Part shown: positions 22,801-35,229 of the stretch, piece by piece
Layout: each line of letters opens with the position of its first letter
How positions within the stretch are numbered: the stretch's first letter is position 1
Assembly (NCBI RefSeq): GCF_024713945.1
Contig: NC_134685.1
Coordinates: forward strand, 2,785,001 to 2,849,000
Length of the DNA: 64,000 nucleotides
Reading direction: 5' to 3'
Source of the DNA: Dermatophagoides farinae
Taxonomy: Eukaryota > Arthropoda > Arachnida > Sarcoptiformes > Pyroglyphidae
Program-made: the position numbers and the translations under genes
Notes under the pieces: generated by a model
What the model was told of the DNA's origin: nothing
What the model saw: only the letters and a program-made list of their open reading frames with translations
Database searches by the model: none

Positions 22801-24130
22801 AACTAAAAAAGAAGATGGGAAAAAAATTCTTTCATTCGGAATAAATCCCTATAGAGTAAAGATTTTTTTTCCGCCAAATCTGTCGCTATTCAGAATTTAT
22901 TAGGCAGATGTTGTTTTTTTTCGGCGATTATTTTTTTACACTAGCAAACAAACAAACAATCTGAACAATCAAATAAATGAAAAGGCAAATCAATTATTTT
23001 GGATTCTTGATACGACAATGATGATGATGAAGACATCGAATGAAGGTCAAAATAGCCGTCTTATTATGTAATGTAACATAATGGCCTCAACATAATACAC
23101 AACAACAACAACGATTTATGTGATACCTTGGTTGTTGTTCCAAATGGAAAACAAATGGCGATATAATTTATTTAAATTATATCTAAACACCACATCATTT
23201 GGTTTTTTGTTTCAGGTATATATTAACATTGCCAACAAAAAAAAACAAGATGAAATATTGCTACATTTCCTATGTGTATGCTGGTTTTTGGTTCTGGATT
23301 TTGTTGTTGTTGTTGTTGTTGTTATTCACCATATTGTGTGAGAAACAAAACAAAAAAAGATTTATTCCAATTCATGAAATGTTGTAATAATCATCATCAT
23401 CATTTGCATATTCCATGTTCTAATTCTGAATAGCAAGAGAGAGAGAGAGAGAGAAAGAGAGAGGAAAAAAACCAGAAAATCTGAAAATTCCAAATTCCAT
23501 TACCGACTGCAACAACAACAACAACGACGATACAGATTTTCAAATGTAAACCAGAATATGATACAAATGAACATTGTCAAATATATTTGAAATATGATAT
23601 GATACGTGTGATTTATGGCCACTTCACATATTTTTAGAATTTAAGAATGGAAAAAAACTGGAAAATGGTGGCTGACATGAAAAAAAACGGATTTTTTTTT
23701 TGTCCTTTTGCCATTCTCAGGAAAAAAAAGAAAAATTCAAATTTCCGAAATAAACTTACATCCTGCAGTATGTCGCTAGTGGTGGATGCATCCAATTGAT
23801 TATCTACCCATAGGCTATTCGAATTCGGCGGTCGAACATTTGTTTTACATTCGAATGTTGATGTTGTAGACATCATCATCATTTCATTTTCATTTTTCAA
23901 AATTTGTTTTTGTCGACGAAATAAACGGTTGAATTCCACTGAAAAAAAATGAACCACAATAAATCGTTATTAATAACACTTGAACATCCATTACCTGTAA
24001 TTGGATATAATGTCAATGTTTTTGATTGATTATCATTGGCCACCGTTTTCGATGATGATGATGACGATGAACATTGATGACAATTTCGAAGATTAATTTG
24101 AATAGGTTCAAATGTCATTATAGGCAACAT
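19810..24130 (-). CDS. GNAT-domain (N-acetyltransferase-like) protein
   Basis: The proposed model is complement(join(19810..19901, 19976..20639, 20700..21632, 23760..23938, 23995..24130)), 667 residues, with all exon phases compatible. The 60-bp intron at 20640-20699 has no stop and could be read through, but removing it joins GIGTQLIK to CLKDNCQIG, which restores a normal GNAT motif A (RSGIG near residue 407, acetyl-CoA loop). Before it come a strand-like IYGAITFYKSYR and LEIALIAV; after it come HVKIAGNNHRLRQFFLKNEF and a bulged strand, as in GNAT enzymes. The N-terminal 300 residues are Asp/Asn/Ser-rich with a better-ordered CRLNRILCMPGTRTLLLM block. The C-terminus is a coiled coil (RLRSEIGRLRQQL, then IIDQLRRENFHLRN). 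The two 5' exons, across a 2.1-kb intron, are joined by phase only. If they belong elsewhere, translation would start at 21587 (MTTTMFAK). Substrate and subfamily are unknown. Confidence 0.55.
21633..23759 (-). other. Putative 2.1-kb intron of the GNAT gene
   Basis: This interval is unusually long for this window's introns. It contains an isolated 215-bp open stretch on the minus strand at 21690-21905 (starts MIQSDSNN), a G-rich plus-strand tract at 21928-21945, CT/GA runs (22515-22540, 23433-23462) and (GTT)n near 23300-23320. No conserved coding sequence is visible. Confidence 0.4.
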
Positions 24131-24657
24131 TTTTTTTTATTTGTTCGGTTAGTAGTTTTTTTTGGTTCCAATTTTCACCAGTTAATTAAACAATCTATAT
24201 TCATGAAAATTTCAGAAACATGCCAATCTAATACATACAGAATAAAAAAAAAACACACAGCATTACAAAAACAAGGAAACCACAAGGAATTGTGGCCACA
24301 GATGTAAAATGTCTCAAGAATTTATTGCTGAATATATTAAATCTTTATAGAGATGTAAAAGAGAAACAAAAAATCATTTGATCCATACACCAGTAAGTCT
24401 TGGAAACGAATGGAATCTGTTGTTTTTTTTCCATCACTGCAGAGAATTGCCAATATTGGAATCATTCGTTGAATATGTTCATGTATGTATTGTATGCGCA
24501 AATCGATAAAAAAAATTCCATGCGCTGTAATTGCACACAGGAAAAAAATATCGAAAAAATTCTTTCACCGGAAATTTTTATTATTATAAAAAAAAATTGC
24601 AAAACGTCTTTTTAATAATATAATCCAATTCAATGGAAAAAAATTTTTTTGAAATTA
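24131..24657. other. Intergenic
   Basis: This 527-bp interval lies between the first exon of the GNAT model and the end of LACTB, both on the minus strand. It is AT-rich with poly-T and poly-A tracts and no recognisable gene. It should contain the GNAT promoter and the LACTB 3' UTR. Confidence 0.4.
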
Positions 24658-26116
24658 TCATGCAGTGGAAAATATTTTTCCAATTTCCATGCCCATTTTT
24701 GAAATTTCATTAGCTTCCTGTAGATTGGCAATTATGGCAACAACAATTTCATTATCTGGTTCAATAACAAGAATTGATGATGCACCGATAGCACCACCAC
24801 TATGCATAGCAACATTATCGAATAATGGTTCAGATGCAAATGCATGACGATTTTGATTTTGACCATTTTGTATGACAGAAAATCCAATACCATAACCTTT
24901 AGATTTATCTACTGACCATTTTGATGATGAATTATCCATTGGTTTCCACATTTCTTCTACAGTAGATTTATGTAGATAACCAATACGTCCATTATGATCA
25001 ACACCATGATAACTATAAAGCATTAGATTTCCATATTGTAATAGATCCGGTATATTGGACAAAAGACCACCACCAGCCCATTTATAACTATTATCTACAT
25101 ATGGTACATTAAGAATTTTACCACTATTTTTATCACGATAATAATAACGTGAACGATCATAAATGATAACATCATTTTGATCTAATCTTGTATGACGTAA
25201 CCCAAGTTCATTGTGTATGAATTTCATTAAATCTTTAGCAAAATTTTTGGATTCCATTTTTGTTTCCATAATGGCTGCAATCAATGTATAACCAAATGTT
25301 GAATAATGAAATTTTGTTCCCGGTTTGGCCACTGGCAAACAAAAAAAAAAAAAAAGAAATCTCATTGAAACAAAAAAAGGAAAAACCAAAATTCAAAATT
25401 TTACCTAATGAATCATCTTTGAATAATGAAAGACTTTCGGTTACATTTGAAAAATGTTCTTTTAAATAATATTCTTTACATTCGAATTCGTTTGATTTTC
25501 GTTTCTCTCCATTCTTGTTTTCTTTTTCTTCTTCTTCTTTATAATGACGTATACCACCAAGATGTGATGCCAATTGCCGTAATGTTATATCGACTGGTTG
25601 ATTTTCCCATGTTTTCTTTGGAAATTGGCCATCCACCAAATAATCATAAATCGAATGATCAAGATTAATTTTATTATCTTCAACCATTTTTGCCAACATT
25701 GTGGCTGTTATTGATTTCGATATCGATGCTATACGCATAACGGTATTCGAATGACATGGAATATTGTTTTCAATATCGGCTAAACCTTGACCTTCGATCC
25801 AAACATTTTTCCCCCGTACACTAACACCAATTACAAAACCCGGTATGGTTTGTTCGATTTTCCATTGTAATAATCGTTGTCGACTTTTATTGATTGCCTG
25901 TTCAAATGATCGTGTTTCGACCATCTGATTATTTTCCGTGGTAATTAGAACTTTTTTTGATCGTTCATCAGTACCGGTAAATGTGTCATCATCAACATTA
26001 ACATTTTTACGTTTCAAAATTGTAAGATAATCAGGATATTGATTCAGAAATCCATACGTAGAAAGGCTGCCCAATGTAAACCAACCTAATGTTTTCCATG
26101 ATCGTCCAGAATTCAT
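24658..26116 (-). CDS. LACTB: Serine beta-lactamase-like protein LACTB
   Basis: The model is complement(join(24658..25331, 25405..26116)), 461 residues, with a 73-bp intron. LACTB is a mitochondrial intermembrane-space serine protease/beta-lactamase-fold protein that forms filaments and affects lipid metabolism. The SxxK nucleophile motif is SISK (S131-K134), followed by SHLGGIRHY, the second motif in FHYSTFGYTL, and HSGGAIGASS in place of the third (K/H)TGG motif. The segments TIPGFVIGVSV, NTVMRIASISKS and YKWAGGGLLSN are typical of LACTB. The chosen ATG at 26114-26116 begins a leader with a hydrophobic helix (LGWFTLGSLSTYGFL), fitting the mitochondrial presequence and anchor. An upstream in-frame ATG at 26203 would add 29 His-rich residues. 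A Lys/Glu-rich insert (KEEEEKENKNGEKRK) follows the IRHY motif. The frame is intact and all active-site motifs are present. Confidence 0.92.
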
Positions 26117-27248
26117 TGGATACAAATTACAATGATGATGATGATGATGGTGGTGGTGAAATTCTATTCTAATGGTTAAAATATCATCACAGAAAAAAAA
26201 CATCGAAAAAAATAACCATCATCCACCACCACCACTACTCCATCGTATATATTAGCTATTTATTTCATAAACGAATGCTACTACTTTTGAAAATTAGAAA
26301 CAAAAACAATGAAAAAAAAAATCTAATATAACATCATTTATGAATGGAATACACATTGTAAATAAAAAAAAAAAAAAAAAAATAAAATAAAAAAATTTCT
26401 ATATTTTTGTGAACAAAATCTCAAATATTGAGAGAAAGAGAGAGAGAATTTGGATTCACTTTCTCCTTTTTTTTTAGAATGCGTGTTTGACCAAATGTAT
26501 ATCGATTGATCGACCAACAACAACAACAATCATAACAACGACAGCAGCCAATTGAATAGATTGGAATTTTATTGATGAATTTTTTTTTGTCCAAAAAATA
26601 ATTCTAAACAATTCTTTACGGTACGTATTGATAATGGATACCCACCACCACCACCAAAAAAAAAAAAAAAATGATTATTATCGGTCGGCGTTGTCCATGT
26701 CTTTATTTTTTTATATTTATGTTTAGTGTGATGTCGCCACTTGTGTGTGTGTTTAGTGATGAGTTTATATAGCGCTTTTACATTGAAAAAAAAACAGGGG
26801 GCTTTTCGATTTCGAATGTGTGTTATTTGTTTGGTCGATAGAATAATTGAAAATTTGTTTGAAACTTTTTTTTTTGGTATTTTTGATCAATTATCGAGAA
26901 TATAAATTCTGTTGCTGTTTTGAATTTCGTTATCGATTGTTTCGATCCATGTGCATCCTATATATATGTTTTATGTCGCAAAAACAACAATTATCCAATG
27001 TAAGCAAAGTCATGAGTTAATAGCGTAATAATCAATGCACAATATGGATATGTTTTTTTTTTTGGTCATATAAAACACAAATTAAATCATGATGATGATC
27101 ATTATTACGCAGTTTTTATTTTTAAAGCTTTGACGATTATTTCTAATCATCATTCTTTCTTTTTTTGTTTTGTTTGTTTGTTTGTTAATTTATAGCCTGT
27201 TTTTTTTCTTCTATCGAAATTGTGCAAACCAAATTTTGACCCGAAATA
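26117..27248. promoter_or_regulatory. Divergent interval between LACTB and the zinc-finger gene
   Basis: This 1.1-kb interval lies between genes read in opposite directions and must hold both promoters. It has an (ATC/GGT)n tract near 26130-26160, a GA run near 26430-26446, an A-tract near 26360 and a CCACCA run at 26641-26653. I see no specific site or coding sequence. Confidence 0.4.
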
Positions 27249-30200
27249 ATGACCGAAATAAAAACAAATGTCAATCATTTAACGATTGTATCGCCATCAA
27301 CTACAGTATCAACGGCAGTTGCCGATATGGTTGGTGCCGTTATCAATAATGTTGCCGAATCATCCATGAACGATATTAATAATGATGATGATGATGGTGA
27401 TGGTGTTATTGGCCAATTGGAACTGGATCATCAATCACAATTATTACAAAATTATTCATTCAATTCTAAGAAACAAACGAATGAAATGGAATCGGATGAT
27501 GATGATGATGATGAAATGATGGTGGATGATTTCGAATATCCATCCGATTTTGATCCAAATGACTATGAACCGGTTGAATTTAGTAAAGAACATAAACGTA
27601 AATTATTATCATTATTAAACATGATTATACCGGATTTGAATCCATTGAATTCATTTAACTTATCCACGAACCATCATAAAAAATCATCAAAATCAAAATT
27701 ATCATCATCATCATCATCATCATTGTTGAATGATTCAGCTCAAAATGTTCTAGCACGTCTTACATGTTTGATACAATTATTCAATGATTATTTTCGTCCA
27801 CAAGAAATATGGCCATTGTTAGGACGATTACCACTCAGTTTACGTATGGATAAATCATCTAAAAGATTAAAATTTATCGAAGAATTGGATTCAAAGAAAA
27901 TTCGTCAATTGAATAATTATTTTCGTTGTTGGCTTTATCTATTCTACACTTGTGATGAAATCATTGGTAATGTTTTTTTTTCTATTTATATAACCACTAA
28001 TAATAACTTTTCCTTTTTGATGATCAGAATCAATCGATATAATGGAACAATCATCATCAACGCCATTGGAAATGTTTACAATGATGATATTGAATGTATT
28101 CAATCATTTACGTGATTCATTACCACAAATTAGACAAATATTCATCGATCATTGGTTTCCATTAGAATCATTTGAAAAACGTTTAGAATGTTTTTTTCGT
28201 TATGATAAAATCCATCAGATAATCATACATCGATTAGCACATGAACGTTTAATACATACATTGATGAATGAAAAATATTTATTGGTAAAAAAACAGCTTG
28301 AATTGAAGACAAAAGAAAATGATCAATTACAATTGCAATTATCTCGTTTACAATCGACCAATAGTAAAAATACATTGATACAAAATAATAAAACACAAAT
28401 AAATGAAATGCAAACTGCAATTCAACCAACAACAGCGCCTCAAACAAAAATCAAACCTCTGTCGTTTTCTTTTTCATCGATGTATAATAATAATAATAAT
28501 AATCAATCGGGTAAATCATTACTGCCTCAACAACAATCATCATCATTGCAGCCGAAAAGTCAATTAAAATCAATTTTATTGGCACAGCCTAGATCACCTG
28601 TTCCATCTATAATAACATCGGATAGTTGTTCCAATAGTGCATACAGTAGTAGTGGTTCCACATCACCAACACAATCAATTTTGAATTCTACAAATTCCGA
28701 TATATCGAATCGAATCAAGGATTCAAAACCGACATCATTGGATTTGGCTAAAGCGGTTGCCAATAAAATTCATCAAACAAGATGTACTACTAAAGCAAAA
28801 GCTGAATCTGCTTCTGCCGCTGCTGCTGTTGCTGCATTATCTAATAATAATAATAAAACAAATGCTCCAGATCCAGAATACTCGGTGAGTATTTTTTTTC
28901 CAGTTTTTCCATTTTTGTTTGCTAAGAAACAAAAAAACTTTTCTCATTTGAAATATTCAGATTTTTGGACGACGAGGAAGACCACGTAAATTTTCTTCAC
29001 TTAACGATTCGACTGATGAATGTAAAAATCAAAATAAAAAAGCTCGAATATCTGCACAGACAAAAGTTGACCATCAACAGCCAAATGATCAATTAATGCA
29101 ATCGATACGATCTAGATCAAGATTTAAAATGAAAAATTCATTACTCAAAATAGATTCTGCAGAAACGGTTAATAATAAAAATTCACCAAAATTGCCTCTA
29201 TCGTTGAATGCCATATCACAGCAACAAACCGGACCATTGAAACCGATTGTCAAAATGAATTCAACAATTGGATCAAAATCATTACTCGATACTACTAGTA
29301 GTAATAATAATAGTAAAAATAACAACAATGATAATAGTATCAAATTATATGAAAAATCATCAAAAAGTTTAATCATCAAACCATTGCAGGTAAAAACCGA
29401 ATCACCTACAATGTCATCATTGACAACATTTGAGGAAAAATTTAATATCAAAATACACGGGTCTAATCAACCATCATCATCATCATCATCATCATCATTG
29501 CCAGAAATTAATCTTGCTTTATTTTATTTTGTTGATTCATCCACAAATCGTTTGATATGTCGAATATGTAGTGAAAATCTTAATGATATGGATAAATTCT
29601 TAAAACATCTTGATGAACATGTTACAAATAATGATGTTTTTCAATGTGAAATATGTGCGAAAATATTTACAACCAAATATAAATTAACACGTCATTTACC
29701 TATCCATTCTGGTGAGAAACCATTTATATGTCAAAAATGTAATCGTTGTTATTCACGTCGTGATAAATTAAGTGAACATATCAAAGCAGTACATTCGGAG
29801 AAACCATTTGTGAAGAATCGAATTATTCCTACTGTTTCATCTAATGAACAAGATACAAAACCACAATCATTGAAAACATATGGAACAACAACAAATGGTA
29901 CAACAACAACAACAACAACAAATCATATTGATGATGATGATAAATCATCTAACAATGGAAATGATGTTTTATCATCTAACTGTACAACGACACTAAGTAA
30001 TGGTAATGGCAATGGCAATACTACTTGTAATTTGAATAATTCATCTAATGATAAATGTATGGCCACAAATAATGATAGTAGTAAACAATCATCATCAGCA
30101 TTAAAAATTGAAGAAATTTTAATCAACGATGATAGTAGTAATTTGGATAATTCTGAATTTGAACCAATTGGTGATAATTGTAATAATGCTAATGATTATG

Positions 30201-30298
30201 GTGATGTTGATGACGATGCTGATGATGATGATGATGACCAGAAACAAGATCAAGATTTAGATATAAAATCTAAAATTGAAATTGCAGAACTAGATTGA
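27249..30298 (+). CDS. AT-hook and C2H2 zinc-finger nuclear protein
   Basis: The model is join(27249..27966, 28028..28884, 28961..30298), 970 residues, with introns of 61 and 76 bp. The N-terminal third holds an acidic region and a helical domain without an obvious named family (FSKEHKRKLLSLLNMIIPDLNPL, then ARLTCLIQLFNDYFRPQEIWPLLGRLPLSLR and FIDHWFPLESFEKRLECFFRYDKI). A coiled coil follows (EKYLLVKKQLELKTKENDQL). The third exon opens with an AT-hook, GRRGRPRKF at residues 528-536. Three C2H2 fingers follow at about 725-746 (CRIC..H..H), 754-774 (CEIC..H..H, then the linker SGEKPF) and 782-803 (CQKC..H..H). The tail is Asn/Asp/Ser-rich. The combination suggests a DNA-binding transcription or chromatin regulator. 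Only the second and third fingers are joined by the canonical linker. It is convergent with the elongase gene, 174 bp between stops. Confidence 0.85.
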
Positions 30299-30472
30299 TT
30301 GATATCATCATCATCATCATCTTATAATATATAAATATAAACAGATTATAATTTTGTAATTTCTATGCATATTCACTTGATATTCATATGAATTTGATTG
30401 TAGTTAAAATTGAAATTTTTTCATTAAATTAACCAAAAAAAAAAAAAAAAACAATAATTTTATTCCTTTTGA

Positions 30473-31406
30473 TTATTCTGGTTTCTGATGTTGTTGAATG
30501 ATATTTTCAGATTGATTATTGTTGTTGTTGTTGTTGTTATTGTTGATACTGATTGCCGTTGAATAATAGCTTTTACAATAGAAATTATAAAACATGATCC
30601 AAAATAATATGGCATGTGCAATCATTGCATAAGCAAAAAATGGTTGAAAACCACAATCCATAATTAATGGTATACATGAATGTATAATGGCAATGGCAAA
30701 TTGTATCATCTGTAATTGTGTTAGATATCGTTTCCACCAAAGATATCGTCGTAAACGGGGACCAAAAGCAGCCAAACAATAATAACTATACATAATCATA
30801 TGTACAAATAGATTGATCAACGGTACAAAAGCATTATGGCCACCGGCACCAAATTTCAATCCAATCCAAATGCCCCATGGTACTAATGAATGATGTGTAA
30901 CATGTAATGCTGATATTTGTTGACTTTTTTTACGTAAAACAAAAAATATTGTATCAAGAAATTCAATCATTTTCAATATCATTAGCCACCATGAAAGATG
31001 TAATAGACGCATATTTTTATCGGTAACCGTATAATCAACACGTTCGCATATGATACTGAAATTACCGCCCGGTGGTATATAAGTCAGTTGGCCACCATAA
31101 TGAAAAAATCCAGCAGATGCTATGACCATAAGTATATTATAGACAATAATGATCGATTCGATACGCATTGGTGGTCGATTTTTCATCAATCGTGGTCCTA
31201 AACTTTTCACCACATAAATATAACATAATATTATCGACCATATTGGAAATGGTGATCCAATCAATGGCCAATCTGATGTTCGAGGATCTATATATTGACA
31301 AAAAAAAACAAACAAAATCACGAAGATACGAGAAACAAATTCCAACAAACAACATACCACTTTTGGACATTAGCCATTCATATGGCCATATTAATGATTC
31401 CAACAT
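30473..31406 (-). CDS. ELOVL very-long-chain fatty-acid elongase
   Basis: The model is complement(join(30473..31287, 31358..31406)), 287 residues, with a 70-bp intron after a 16-codon first exon. The family catalyses the malonyl-CoA condensation step of fatty-acid elongation in the ER membrane. Diagnostic features are DPRTSDWPL near the N-terminus, KMIEFLDTIFFVLRKK, the histidine box HVTHHSLVPWG, NLFVHMIMYSYY, and QMIQFAIAIIHS. About seven membrane helices can be traced. The C-terminus has a poly-Asn run and no clear KKxx-type ER signal. The length and the tiny first exon are normal for insect and mite elongases. The subtype is not decided by sequence reading alone; ELOVL4/7-like is most likely. 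The product extends acyl chains made by enzymes such as the fatty-acid synthase at the left end of the window. Confidence 0.93.
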
Positions 31407-32957
31407 TCGGATTGTTCAGGTAAATTATTGTATCAGGTTTTTAGATGTGGAAAAAAAAGGAAGAATAGTTGTCTGTGTGTGTGTCTAGGGATTTTTTATG
31501 ATGATGATGATGATGACAAGAATGGAAAAAACGAGAAAAAAAAACTTTTGTCGTATCATTTTCTCGTTCTCTTTTTTTTGCGGGGGATAACGTAGCCAAA
31601 AAAAAAAAAAAAAATTACGAACGCATGGCATTCGTTTCTTTCATGCTTGATTGAATCATCGTTCATTGGAAACCAGAAAAAAAGAAGACGAAAAAAACAA
31701 AAAAAAACAACGAAATGATATTGCCCAATAGATAACTGTCATGTGGAAGAAAACGATAAGAAATGAATTGTGACAAACAAACAAAACAAAAAAAAAATTT
31801 ATGCCCATTGAGCCATAACTCTTTTTTTTGAAATTCGACTCTGTCTCATGTTCGAAAATGATGAATTCAATAGATTGGCCATTTGAAATTGTGGTGATGA
31901 ATGAAAAACGTGTATTCGATTTTTTTTTTTGGATCAATCCAGTAAATGCGACAATTTTTTGATGATCTAAACCACTATAAATATATTGATGATTGAATCT
32001 CGATGAATCTTTACAGGATTGAAGTGATTTTTTTTCTCTTTTTGTTTTGCAGGTTGTTTACAATCATCAGTGATATTTGTCCTCGTTCCAATCAAATATG
32101 ATGAATGACAAGCAACAACAGCAGCAGCAGAAGGCATTGGAATTGGTGTTTGTCATTTGTTTCTATTTTACAATTGACACATTGAACAGTGATGATTATG
32201 TCGTTGATAATTGAACAACATCGGCTTCAAAAAAAAAAAAAAAACTTCGACCATATAATAAATTATTTTCCACCGGAAAAAAAATTGTTTTCCAACACCA
32301 AAACGAGAAAAAAAAACGTTAATCGATTTCATAATTGGCAGCAATGATTATAAACGAAATGAACAACAACGACAATGATAACGACAACAATCATCGATCG
32401 GGCGTAAAATTAAGAAAACAACAACAACAAAAAAAAAGATACGCCTGATCACTTGTTGATTATCATGCAAATCTTAATTTTTTCACATTATTATTAGAAA
32501 TAATGGAAAACAAAACGATATAACATCCAAACAAACGTCGTATATGAACGGAACAAGAAAAATTTTCGAACATTGACAGCAAAAAAAAATAAAATGTTTG
32601 TATTTGTAATTATCGAGAAATAATATTTTTTTTTTTGTTTTCATTTTCAGGTATTTCAAAATTTTAAAATCAAAAAACAGAATCGAAAACATATATAGTA
32701 ATACATGTGGCAAGATTAGAAATGTGTGTGTGTGTGATTAGATCATTTTCAAAAAAAAAAAAAATTAAAAATTCATCGGGTCAAAAAAATAAAAACAAAA
32801 AAAAACAAGGTAAGATGACAATGGCAATAGATGTGTAAATAATTTTTTTCCTTTTTTTCTGATGACTAGTTTTTCGTTATGGTGACAAAATATGTGGAGA
32901 ATAAAATTGAAAAAAAAACAAAAAAAAAACGAAGAAGAGAAATCCAAGCTGTCTTGT
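31407..32957. other. Intergenic, AT-rich
   Basis: This 1.55-kb interval lies between the elongase start and the 3' end of the next gene, both on the minus strand. It contains many A and T tracts, (GAT)n near 31500-31515, short (CAA)n near 32420 and a CAGCAG run near 32120. It holds the elongase promoter. I see no coding sequence. Confidence 0.45.
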
Positions 32958-34512
32958 TTAATTCATTGGTTCAAGACGGCAAAGAATTGCTTTCATATAG
33001 GCAGCCGCCGATAATGCTGCATATGGTTGCCATTCTTTTTTTCTTGAACCATCCTTATAATCGGCAATACCACGAATGATTATATAACGATCTTTACGAT
33101 TACCAAATATTGATTCAATAACCGTATCGAATTCAATATCGAATGCTTTTATACCGAATTTCAATGCAATATCCTGTCGTAATTGTTCATTACCAACAGC
33201 CAATCGGCCAGAACCGACAGCACCAAAATGAATTTTTGGCATTCCACGTTTTCGTGGATCATCTTCACCGGTATCTTCATAACGATGATCCGGTTCAGGA
33301 TGTGCCATTTCAATTACATCATTAGTACCGATCGACATGTATAATTTATCAGTGTTTTCTGCTGGCCGTACAAATTCAAGATCATCGCTTTCTTGTAATC
33401 GATGTCGTGCCTCTTCAATATAACGTTCCCATGATGGTTGACCACCGCCAACAATATCATTCTGTGCTTCCAAATAGATATGACGAGCTATATCCTGTAA
33501 TTCTAATGATAATGGACACCAAAAACGATAATTAAATGAATCAACTGTCTGTAATTCTTTCCATGTTGAATTCGATGCATTCATCGGTTCATCCGGTGAT
33601 GAACGAAGTTTTTCACAATGTACATAAATAAAATCTGAACGTGTTGGCAATTGTTGTGGACGATTATTTCCATGACCATTATGACCATCATCATCACCAC
33701 CGATATCCGAATTACTAGTTTTCTGGTTGATTGGTGAATATGAGGAATTTTTTCTTGGAGATGCCGACACAACTATATCACCAAGTCGTACATGTTGATG
33801 ATAATCAGTATAATGTGGTACACCGCCACCAATACCAACAAGAAATACATATTCAACATGTTGAAATGTACCTTTTGTGTGTTTCAGAAAAAGAAACAAA
33901 ACAAAAAAAATTAAATATCGATTGAATTGAAAATTTTCTTACCTAAAAGCCTTGTAGTTGTATTACCAGCGGCAATCATAGCCGAACGGCTATTACCAAC
34001 AGCCGGTAATTTTGTGGCAACAACACGATGTTGTCCAATATTGCCCAATGTATAAACATTTGATTCACCTTCACCTTTATAACGGACATATGTATCTTTA
34101 TTATCGATCATTGAATCAACGGCTAATTTTTCACAAAATTGTGCCGTTATTATAGCTACAGTTGGTTGCTGTGATCGAATCACTTTAGGCATCTGACTAA
34201 CACGTTTCACCTGTTGTTCATCGCTTGTAACACGAATAATTTGACCAAGATCGGTTAAACGTGCAACACCTTTTGTACATAATTCATTAACTAAACGTTC
34301 AACATCTTCTTGATTCGAACAGGTTGTACTTATATAGAAAAAAAAATTAATTTCAACATCGAAAACAGCAGAAAAAAAACTTACGCAGCAATATCGGGTA
34401 ATGAAAGCGGATTCGGATATGCCGATTCAATCATTTCACGAACTTTTTCTTCAGTCAACAATTGATAATGATGATGATGGTGATTATTGTTTGAATTCAA
34501 ACTAAGATCCAT
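32958..34512 (-). CDS. Winged-helix plus nucleoside-phosphorylase-fold protein
   Basis: The model is complement(join(32958..33871, 33943..34328, 34385..34512)), 475 residues, with introns of 71 and 56 bp. The first 90 residues look like a winged-helix domain (TEEKVREMIESAYP, then LPDIAA, VERLVNELCTKGVARLTDLGQIIRV). The rest is a purine/uridine-phosphorylase or MTA/SAH-nucleosidase-type domain: PTVAIITAQFCEKLAV, YTLGNIGQHRVVATKLPAVG, VFLVGIGGGVPH with LGDIVVSA, FGAVGSGRLAVGN, FDIEFDTVIESI, and the closing IIRGIADYKD..KKEWQPYAALSAAAYMKAIL. The last motif, with its active-site Asp, is shared with nucleosidase domains found fused to other modules in fungi and some animals. A disordered insert (residues about 210-240) and a DDP-rich loop interrupt the domain. 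The likely activity is cleavage or phosphorolysis of a nucleoside; the substrate is unknown. Confidence 0.8.
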
Positions 34513-35229
34513 TGCTATTAATAAAAATAAAAATGAAAAAAAACAAATGAAAAATTTTTATTTTTGATTATTTGAGCGCATGCGCACGATGCGTGCAAAA
34601 AGCTAGCAAAATTCAAAAAAAAGTTGTAATCATCATCATCATCATCATTGATTTGTGATTTTTTTACGGTAAAACTTTTTAACCTATAATTAATGATCAA
34701 TGATGGATCATTTCTATTTCTATTTTTTTTAAACAAAAAAATCCCTTGAATCTATCAATCAAGTGTGTACATATATGTGATATAATTGATTGTGTGTGTG
34801 TATGAAATATATCGATACAACACAACACATCTATCTATCATTCAAGTGAAAGGAGATGATGATAATAATAATGGCTATTTATTACACAGCCACTCTCTCT
34901 CATTCACACACACACATATGCGTCAACAAGTTATTCGGACAAAATTCGTGATCAATTTGACCGAAAAAAAAAAAATACAAAACGGGAAAATAAAACACAA
35001 ACACCATCATCGGGTGTTATTGACACACACACAAACACATCTATAAATTTTGCCAATTATAGCAGCTGCCTTTTCTTTTTCTTCTTCTTCTTCAAGAAAA
35101 TCTAAGTTTTTTTTTACCGATTTTTAAAATTAATTTTTAAGAAAGAAAGAGAAAAGCAAATCACAACATTATAAGCTGATTATGATTAAGGCTTGTTGGT
35201 TAATCTTTTTGTTGCAAGGCATATGCCAT
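34513..35229. other. Intergenic
   Basis: This 0.7-kb interval lies between minus-strand genes, with (ATC)n at 34629-34649, CA runs near 34905 and 35023 and an A-rich tract near 34965. It contains the promoter of the phosphorylase-fold gene. No coding sequence is visible. Confidence 0.4.
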
